Shown here piece after piece: positions 6,685 through 11,619 of a stretch of 11,619 bases of DNA. The first letter of the stretch is position 1. Each line of letters begins with the position of its first letter. A program made the translations under genes and the position numbers. The notes beneath the pieces were generated by a model. It was not told the DNA's origin and made no database searches. It saw nothing but the letters and a program-made list of their open reading frames with translations. Source of the DNA: Desulfuromonadaceae bacterium UBA5613 (lineage in GTDB: Bacteria; Desulfobacterota; Desulfuromonadia; Desulfuromonadales; UBA2197); NCBI GenBank assembly GCA_002424625.1, contig DIKR01000129.1, positions 1-11,619 of the forward strand. Direction: 5' to 3'.

Positions 6685-9189
6685 TCAGTCACGACGCAAC
6701 TCCCGTTGCCAGAGTTCAACTTTGCGACTGTATTCCTCCAACAGCTGCACTGCCCGCGTTGCATCGTCCGCTTCCGCGACGACATGAACCAGGGAGCGGT
6801 ACTGGTCAGGGAGGACCAGCACCCAGTCAGCGCCGAAGTGAACCTTGACCCCATCGATAAAGGAGACCTCAAGATCGACCGAATCTTCACTCATCTTGCG
6901 CATGATCCCCCCCTTGAGCTCAATGGAACAGGGAATCTTCACCCGACGATAAGTGCGCCGGATGAGTTCACTGCGCAACTGCCCGAGCTTGAGGCCGGTG
7001 CGAGCGAGCATCTCCAGCGTCTTGGCAACCGTAAAGAGGGCATCAAAATTCGGCTGAAAGACCGGGTAGGCGATGCGACCATCGAGAGTCACAGCCATGC
7101 GCACCTGCTTCTCCTTGGCCGCTTCAACCAGGGCGCGACCGTCCTCTTTCACCCGTTTAACCTTCAACCCCTCACTTTTTGCCGAAAGTTCGACCGCCGA
7201 GGGGGCGGCAACGGGAACAACGAGAATCCCCTGCTTTTTAGCGCGGCAGCTCAGAGCGACCAGGGTCATCAGGGCATCGAGTTCACTGAGGATAAAACCG
7301 GTTTCGTCAACAATACGAATCCGTTCGCCGGACGGTCCCAACCAGAAACCGGCGGCAGCCTCCAGAGTGACGACGATGCGCGACAGCTGGCTGATAGCCC
7401 GCTCGGTCTGGTCGGCGGTCTTGCCGGTATAAGCTTCGACCATGTGGGCATTGAGTTCGATGACTTCACAGCCGAGCTCACTCAACAGTGCGGGGAGGAC
7501 CGCACCGGCCGGAGAGTGATTAAGGTCGATGACCACCTTGGGGGCTGCGCGGTGCAGGAGGTCACGATCGATGGCGCGCAGAAATCCTTCACGATAAAAA
7601 TCGTAGATGCGCGGGAGTTCGTGAATCGCCCCGGGTTCAGTATAATGGACGCGCCGGAAGTTCTCTTTGAAAAAGACCCGCTCGATCGCTTTCGCCGAAT
7701 TCACCGAGATCTCGACGCCGTCGGCATCGTAAAAGATAATTTCAGTGACGGCGGGATCATCCATGGCCTGACGGAAATGGACCCCGCCGACTTCGCCGAA
7801 GGTGGTGAGTTTGTAACGCAGCACCGGCAGGGAGATCATCTTGACATCGCGCACGTTCACCCCGGTGGAGAGGACGCCGCCGAGGAAGGAGCGCTTGAGC
7901 ATGCGCGAAGCGTGAATCGGATCACGGCCGGCGAGGATGAAGGAGTCCTTGGGGAGGGTGGAACCGTAAGCAGCGCCAAGCTTGGCGGCGAACTCGGGGG
8001 TGAGTTCGACGTTGGTCAGGCCGCGCACCGTCGCCCCTTCGAAGAGACTCTTGCGCCACTTTTCCCCCCAGATGAGATTGGTGGTGACAATCGCCCCCCC
8101 TTCCACCTCTTTGCGGGGCCAGATCTTGACATCCTTCTTGATCAGCGCCTGAGCGCCGATGACCGTTTCGTCGCCAATGATCGCGCCCTCTTCGACCGTC
8201 ACCTCCGGACCGAGATGAACCCGGTGACAAAGCACAGCGCCGTGAATCTTGCTCCCTTTCTTGAGGTGAACGTTGTCCCAGAGGACAGCGCCATCAAGCT
8301 CAACCCCTTCTTCGATCGAACAGTTACGGCCGATAATGCTGTTTTTGAGGTGAGCGCCGTCATGGATCTGGCTGTTCTCGCCGACCACCACCATCCCCTC
8401 AAGGCGGGCGTTGCGGCTTTGTGCTTCCTGACCGAGATAGATCTGGCTCCCCGGCGTCACCTGCTCATCGATCTTGACAATAATGCGCCCGGCACAGATG
8501 TCATGACTGGCTTCGATATACGCTTCGGTATTACCGATATCCGCCCAGTAACCGCTGAGGGTGCAGCCAAAGAGGGGCGCTTGTTCTTCGAGCATGCGCG
8601 GGAAGATATCCTTTGACCAGTCACGGTTGACATTGTCGTCGATCAAATTGAGGGCAGCCGGCTCGAGGACATAAATGCCGGTATTGATGGTGTCGGAGAA
8701 GACCTCACCCCACCCCGGCTTTTCGAGAAATTTACTGATCCGCCCTTCCTTGTTGGTGATAACAACCCCGAATTGCAACGGATCTTTCACCGAGGTCAAA
8801 GTGATCGTCGCCAGCGCCTGTTTTTCGCGATGGAAAGCGATGACACGCGACAGGTCAAAATCGGTGAGGAGGTCACCGCTGATAATCAGAAAAGTATCAT
8901 CGAGATATTTCGCCGCCGCTTTTACCGCCCCGGCGGTACCGTAGTCTTGCAAAGGGGTGACGTAAGTAATCCGCACACCGAATTCACTGCCATCGCCGAA
9001 AAAGCGTTTGATGGTCATCGGCTGATGGTAAAGGAGGAAGACCAGTTCGGTGATGCCGTGTTTTTTCAAAAGGTCGACGATATGGAGCATGATCGGCCGG
9101 TTGACCAGCGGGATCATCGGCTTGGGGAGATCGATGGTCAAGGGCTGAATACGGGTCCCGAATCCTCCTGCCATTATCACTGCTTTCAT
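6685..9189 (-). CDS. sugar-1-phosphate nucleotidyltransferase fused to a degenerate phosphomannomutase-like domain
   Basis: This 834-residue protein has three parts. Residues 1 to about 235 are a nucleotidyltransferase of the RmlA/ManC type: GGFGTRIQPLT with PKP at 22-24 is the nucleotide-binding signature, GD at 105-106 holds the metal-binding Asp, EKPGWGE is at 156-162, and the second metal Asp is likely D217 in YWADIGN. Residues about 245-370 are left-handed beta-helix repeats (IIG, VHLK, GAIIGD spacing). Residues about 415-834 resemble phosphomannomutase/phosphoglucomutase, but the phosphoserine loop, the DxDxDR metal loop and the RPSGTEP phosphate loop are all replaced. The architecture is known from proteins annotated as mannose-1-phosphate guanylyltransferase. 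Product could be GDP-mannose, or ADP-, GDP- or UDP-glucose; the neighbouring glgA makes a glucose donor attractive. The ATG is supported by GGAGG with a 4-base spacer, and the gap to the response regulator gene is 26 bp. Confidence 0.88.
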   Translation of the reverse strand: MKAVIMAGGFGTRIQPLTIDLPKPMIPLVNRPIMLHIVDLLKKHGITELVFLLYHQPMTIKRFFGDGSEFGVRITYVTPLQDYGTAGAVKAAAKYLDDTFLIISGDLLTDFDLSRVIAFHREKQALATITLTSVKDPLQFGVVITNKEGRISKFLEKPGWGEVFSDTINTGIYVLEPAALNLIDDNVNRDWSKDIFPRMLEEQAPLFGCTLSGYWADIGNTEAYIEASHDICAGRIIVKIDEQVTPGSQIYLGQEAQSRNARLEGMVVVGENSQIHDGAHLKNSIIGRNCSIEEGVELDGAVLWDNVHLKKGSKIHGAVLCHRVHLGPEVTVEEGAIIGDETVIGAQALIKKDVKIWPRKEVEGGAIVTTNLIWGEKWRKSLFEGATVRGLTNVELTPEFAAKLGAAYGSTLPKDSFILAGRDPIHASRMLKRSFLGGVLSTGVNVRDVKMISLPVLRYKLTTFGEVGGVHFRQAMDDPAVTEIIFYDADGVEISVNSAKAIERVFFKENFRRVHYTEPGAIHELPRIYDFYREGFLRAIDRDLLHRAAPKVVIDLNHSPAGAVLPALLSELGCEVIELNAHMVEAYTGKTADQTERAISQLSRIVVTLEAAAGFWLGPSGERIRIVDETGFILSELDALMTLVALSCRAKKQGILVVPVAAPSAVELSAKSEGLKVKRVKEDGRALVEAAKEKQVRMAVTLDGRIAYPVFQPNFDALFTVAKTLEMLARTGLKLGQLRSELIRRTYRRVKIPCSIELKGGIMRKMSEDSVDLEVSFIDGVKVHFGADWVLVLPDQYRSLVHVVAEADDATRAVQLLEEYSRKVELWQRELRRD

Positions 9190-9215
9190 AACACCTCCGC
9201 TCCACTTTTATGTAA

Positions 9216-9581
9216 TTATTGCGCTTGGTGCTTCTCCAACACCCGGGCCACTTCCGACTTCAATTCAGAGAAATCCGAACTCTTGACGACATAGCCATCG
9301 GCGATCCACGACGAAAAATCGTCCTTATAACTGCTGTAGGCGGTGCAAAGGATCACCGGCAAAGGCGAGCGCTCGCTGGCCAGTCGCTGCAACAACTGCA
9401 AACCACTCTCGCCCGGCATCTGCACATCAAGAATCATCAGATCGAAGGTCGATTGTGCCAACGCTTTCTCGGCCTCGGCCACCGAGGCCGCCGTCTCCAC
9501 CTGATAGCCTTCGTCTTCGAGTTCGGCGGCAAAGAGGTGGCGGATGTCCCGTTCATCGTCAACCAGCAAAAGTTTAGCCAT
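9216..9581 (-). CDS. single-domain response regulator (CheY-like receiver)
   Basis: The protein is 121 residues and consists only of a receiver domain, with no DNA-binding or enzymatic output. All key residues are present: the acidic pair D8-D9, the phosphoacceptor D52 (LMILDVQMPG), T80 in LCTAY and K100 in VVKSS. It should therefore accept a phosphoryl group and act by protein contact. The ATG at 9581 follows AAGGAG by seven bases and overlaps the end of the kinase gene by 8 bp, so the two are translationally coupled and almost certainly partners. Because the neighbouring kinase seems unable to bind ATP, the phosphate may come from another kinase. With no output domain, its target could be one of the enzymes of the operon, which is inference. 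Confidence 0.93.
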   Translation of the reverse strand: MAKLLLVDDERDIRHLFAAELEDEGYQVETAASVAEAEKALAQSTFDLMILDVQMPGESGLQLLQRLASERSPLPVILCTAYSSYKDDFSSWIADGYVVKSSDFSELKSEVARVLEKHQAQ

Positions 9582-11154
9582 GATTGTTCTCCTTATTGTC
9601 GGGGAGGATCACTGTATAGGTTGCGCCGCCATCCGGACGCTCCTCCCGTACAATTTGTCCTCCTTGCTGCTTCAACATCCGCATCACCAGGGCCAGTTCT
9701 ATATCGCGGGGCTGACTTTTGACGGCCTCCCCTTCTTCATCAGCTAAAATTGTCTTTCCGCCAAACGAGAAACTCACGGAGATCTCTGCTTCGCCCCGGC
9801 TCAGCTCAATTTCAAGAGCTCCTCCCGAGGGCAACGCATCGATGCAGCGATCAATAATAATCTTCAGGCAGTAACTGATCTTTTTGAGATCAAAGAGCGC
9901 TATAACTTCGTACTCGGGCGGCTCAAAGGCGCAGGTAATCCCCTGGGCTGTCATCTTCTCCGCATGAAGGAGCAGCGCTGCGGCAATCGTCTTGCCGAGA
10001 TTCCAGCGATCGCGCGGCGGGTGCTGACTGTCAGTTTCCGCCAGCAGATGACTGGAAGTCTCGCCGATAAGCTCACTCTGACGGAGAATGACTTCGACCC
10101 CATGCCGCTGCGCGTCACTGAGTTCCCCCTTGAGGAGGCGGCGGGCATAACCGCCGATAATCGTCAAGGGATTACGGATGCGATGAGCAATATCGGCCGA
10201 CATCTCGCCGATCAGCGCCAGTTTCTCCATGCGGACAATAACTTCCTGCTGGGCGCTGAGCCGCTGGTGCGCTTCCGTCAGTTTGCTCAGCTCCTGACGG
10301 AGTCGTTCGTAGAGAGCAGACCGCTCGACGGCGTAGGAGACCGGCAGGGCAAAGGTTTCGAGACGGTGGAGGTCATTCTCACTGATCGGCGCCCGGGTGA
10401 CGATATTATCGGCAAGGAGGATGCCGATGCGCCGGTCGCCGCTGAGAAGGGGGACGAGGACCAGTTCACTGGTACCGAGAAGTTCAACCTGCAGCGGATC
10501 AAGCCCTGGCTCATTCCAGGGTTGGGAGATATGCACCGACTGGCGACTCTCCAAGGTTGAGACAAAGAGGTGATCATGACGGCTCAAGGGGATGGAGAGG
10601 CCATCAAGGAGATCGCGAAAACGTGCCTGCTCACCCTTCAACTTTTCGGCCAGAAAACGCCGCGCCATCTCTTCGAGCGATTCGTCCCGTTCTGCAATCT
10701 CGTTCCAGATCTGCCACCCCTCAGCAGCAGTACGTGGCCCGACAGCGAGGTAACCGCTCAATTGCTCGCGGGCCTCATCGACAAGGAGAAGGACAGCACG
10801 ATTCAATCCATACCCTTTGCCGGCGGTGATCGCCGTCAAGGCCATAACGATGACTTCATCCCGGCCCACGGAGCCCTGAAGAAAAATCCCGACATCACGG
10901 AGAAACTCAAACTCTCGATCATTCACCTCCAGGCGACAGTTGAGTTCTTCAAGTCGATGCTGGGCATATAACAGGGCGATAGCGAGGGACGGGACTGCCC
11001 CTTCCTCCGCGCCTTGCGCGAGATTGCGCACGTTTCGCCAGAAGTCAGGACAGTCGAAACAGCGATCAAAGACGAGCGCAGCATCCTCCCCGACCGGCGG
11101 GTAAGGACAGCACAGTGGATCACTGCAAAAAGGGGCTTCCAGGAGATTACTCAC
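9574..11154 (-). CDS. GAF-domain sensor histidine kinase with degenerate ATP-binding domain
   Basis: The protein is 526 residues with no membrane helix, so it is a cytoplasmic sensor. An N-terminal Cys cluster (C10, C15, C16, C32, C35) is followed by a coiled region (about 57-85), a GAF-like sensory domain (about 85-280), a coiled coil (281-310) and a HisKA dimerisation domain with phospho-acceptor H324 in DIAHRIRNPL. The C-terminal third has the layout of HATPase_c but its boxes are broken: the N-box position reads DRCIDALPSGG (R436 where Asn is expected), the G1 box DxGxG is FSFGG, and the G2 box GxGLGLA is PRDIELA. The GTG at 11154 is the first start after an in-frame stop two codons upstream; its ribosome site is weak. 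It is the first gene of the set and overlaps the response regulator gene by 8 bp. Family and domains are clear; kinase activity is doubtful. Confidence 0.9.
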   Translation of the reverse strand: MSNLLEAPFCSDPLCCPYPPVGEDAALVFDRCFDCPDFWRNVRNLAQGAEEGAVPSLAIALLYAQHRLEELNCRLEVNDREFEFLRDVGIFLQGSVGRDEVIVMALTAITAGKGYGLNRAVLLLVDEAREQLSGYLAVGPRTAAEGWQIWNEIAERDESLEEMARRFLAEKLKGEQARFRDLLDGLSIPLSRHDHLFVSTLESRQSVHISQPWNEPGLDPLQVELLGTSELVLVPLLSGDRRIGILLADNIVTRAPISENDLHRLETFALPVSYAVERSALYERLRQELSKLTEAHQRLSAQQEVIVRMEKLALIGEMSADIAHRIRNPLTIIGGYARRLLKGELSDAQRHGVEVILRQSELIGETSSHLLAETDSQHPPRDRWNLGKTIAAALLLHAEKMTAQGITCAFEPPEYEVIALFDLKKISYCLKIIIDRCIDALPSGGALEIELSRGEAEISVSFSFGGKTILADEEGEAVKSQPRDIELALVMRMLKQQGGQIVREERPDGGATYTVILPDNKENNHG

Positions 11155-11210
11155 TGACTAATAATCCGAAATTAAAGGGGAAAAGGGCAGAACAATGAAC
11201 GTTGTGTAAA

Positions 11211-11238
11211 AGTATAACACGATCTTTTCAATTGCCAA
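11211..11238 (-). promoter_or_regulatory. sigma70-type promoter for the kinase-to-fumC gene set
   Basis: On the minus strand TTGGCA (11238-11233, -35, five of six consensus bases) and TATACT (11216-11211, -10, five of six) are 16 bp apart. Transcription would begin near 11204, leaving a leader of about 50 bases before the kinase GTG at 11154. Because the genes downstream are so closely packed, this may drive the whole set. I see no riboswitch or terminator in the leader. Confidence 0.6.
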
Positions 11239-11252
11239 GAAAAAGAGAAATT

Positions 11253-11268
11253 AATCCTTTCGAGGATT
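11253..11268. other. short hairpin with TTCG loop in the divergent intergenic region
   Basis: AATCCT, TTCG, AGGATT is a perfect 6-bp inverted repeat around a TTCG tetraloop sequence, between the kinase promoter and the radical SAM gene. No T tract follows on the plus strand. It may be an RNA hairpin in the leader of the radical SAM gene or a DNA half-site pair; its role is unknown. The rest of the 149-bp divergent region (11155-11303) is AT-rich and holds the kinase promoter. Confidence 0.3.
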
Positions 11269-11303
11269 TGCCCTCTCGTCCCTTTCCGTGGCATAGTTTG
11301 GAC

Positions 11304-11619
11304 ATGGAAGCGAAGCGTTATCACCTTTATTCAAATCAGCTCAAACAGCAATTCGGCCGGCGGGTGCACAAAATCTCCGTCGATGCCGGTTTCGGCTGCC
11401 CCAATCGCGACGGCGGACGGGAGCAGGGCGGCTGTATCTTTTGCGACCCCACCGGTTCAGGATCGGTCGGCCTTGACCATCGTCTCAGTGTCGCCGCCCA
11501 ACTGCAAGCGGGCAAAGAGATCATGCAGCGCAAATATAAGGCAGAGCAGTTTATCGCCTATTTTCAACCCTTCTCTAACACCTACGCACCGGTCGCCGAG
11601 TTGCGCCGCCTTTACGACG
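11304..11619 (+). CDS. radical SAM protein, YhcC/TIGR01212 family (partial, N-terminal 105 residues)
   Basis: The frame starts at ATG 11304 and runs off the right edge. It opens with RYHLYSNQLKQQFGRRVHKISVDAGF in two continuous pieces, then CPNRDGG and GGCIFC, giving C32, C44 and C47. This C-x11-C-x2-C arrangement within CPNRDG...GGCxFC is typical of the YhcC-like radical SAM family, where these cysteines bind the [4Fe-4S] cluster used with S-adenosylmethionine. A later match is KAEQFIAYFQPFSNTYAP, also characteristic of the family. The substrate of this family is not well settled. The ribosome site is weak (GGAC just before the ATG); an in-frame TTG lies at 11298. The gene is divergent from the kinase gene and shares its upstream region, with no evident functional link. 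Confidence 0.9.
   Translation, partial: MEAKRYHLYSNQLKQQFGRRVHKISVDAGFGCPNRDGGREQGGCIFCDPTGSGSVGLDHRLSVAAQLQAGKEIMQRKYKAEQFIAYFQPFSNTYAPVAELRRLYD

Noticed and set aside
6706..8616. Plus-strand open frame of 636 codons antisense to the nucleotidyltransferase gene
   Set aside because: The minus-strand protein has clear nucleotidyltransferase motifs and a good ribosome site; the antisense translation shows no family features.
11204..11220. Imperfect inverted repeat (GTGT ... ACAC) over the kinase -10 region
   Set aside because: Only four outer base pairs match and the centre is broken; it is not a credible operator on its own.
11268..11297. Possible promoter TTGCCC / CATAGT giving a leaderless radical SAM transcript
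   Set aside because: The -10 has only four of six matches with an 18-bp spacer, too weak to call.

Overview
The window looks like chromosome of a Gram-negative, moderately GC-rich bacterium, most plausibly a delta-proteobacterium of the Desulfuromonas/Geobacter type. That placement is an inference from the gene mix: a glycogen synthase beside a very long GH13 enzyme, a nucleotidyltransferase fused to a phosphomannomutase-like domain, a GAF histidine kinase, small Cys-rich proteins and strong AGGAGG/GGAGG ribosome binding sites. No rRNA, tRNA, CRISPR array, insertion sequence or phage gene was seen.

Layout. At the left edge (1-337, plus strand) are the tail of a membrane protein and a 58-residue Cys-rich protein joined to it by an ATGA overlap. 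They converge on fumC, and the two stop codons lie in the two arms of one 20-bp palindrome (329-348). From 11154 down to 340 runs a tightly packed minus-strand gene set, in transcription order: GAF histidine kinase with a degenerate ATPase domain, single-domain response regulator, nucleotidyltransferase/phosphomannomutase-like protein, long GH13 alpha-amylase-family enzyme, glycogen synthase (glgA), a 65-residue acidic protein and class II fumarase (fumC). Gaps are 26 and 77 bp or less and several genes overlap, so this reads as one operon or an operon with one internal promoter. A convincing sigma70-type promoter sits upstream of the kinase gene. At the right edge (11304-11619, plus strand) a divergent gene begins, encoding a radical SAM protein of the YhcC/TIGR01212 type; it runs out of the window.

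How the genes may work together. GlgA extends an alpha-1,4-glucan from an NDP-glucose donor, the GH13 enzyme cuts or rearranges such glucans, and the nucleotidyltransferase makes an NDP-sugar. No glgC is visible, so the fused nucleotidyltransferase may supply the donor (inference). The two-component pair at the head of the operon suggests that carbon storage is under signal control, although the kinase lacks the residues normally needed to bind ATP. FumC at the end ties the operon to the citric acid cycle.

The most interesting points are the pseudokinase with an N-terminal Cys cluster, the phosphomannomutase domain without its catalytic motifs, the His-to-Pro change in GH13 region IV, and a 12-codon upstream reading frame with the best ribosome binding site in front of fumC.
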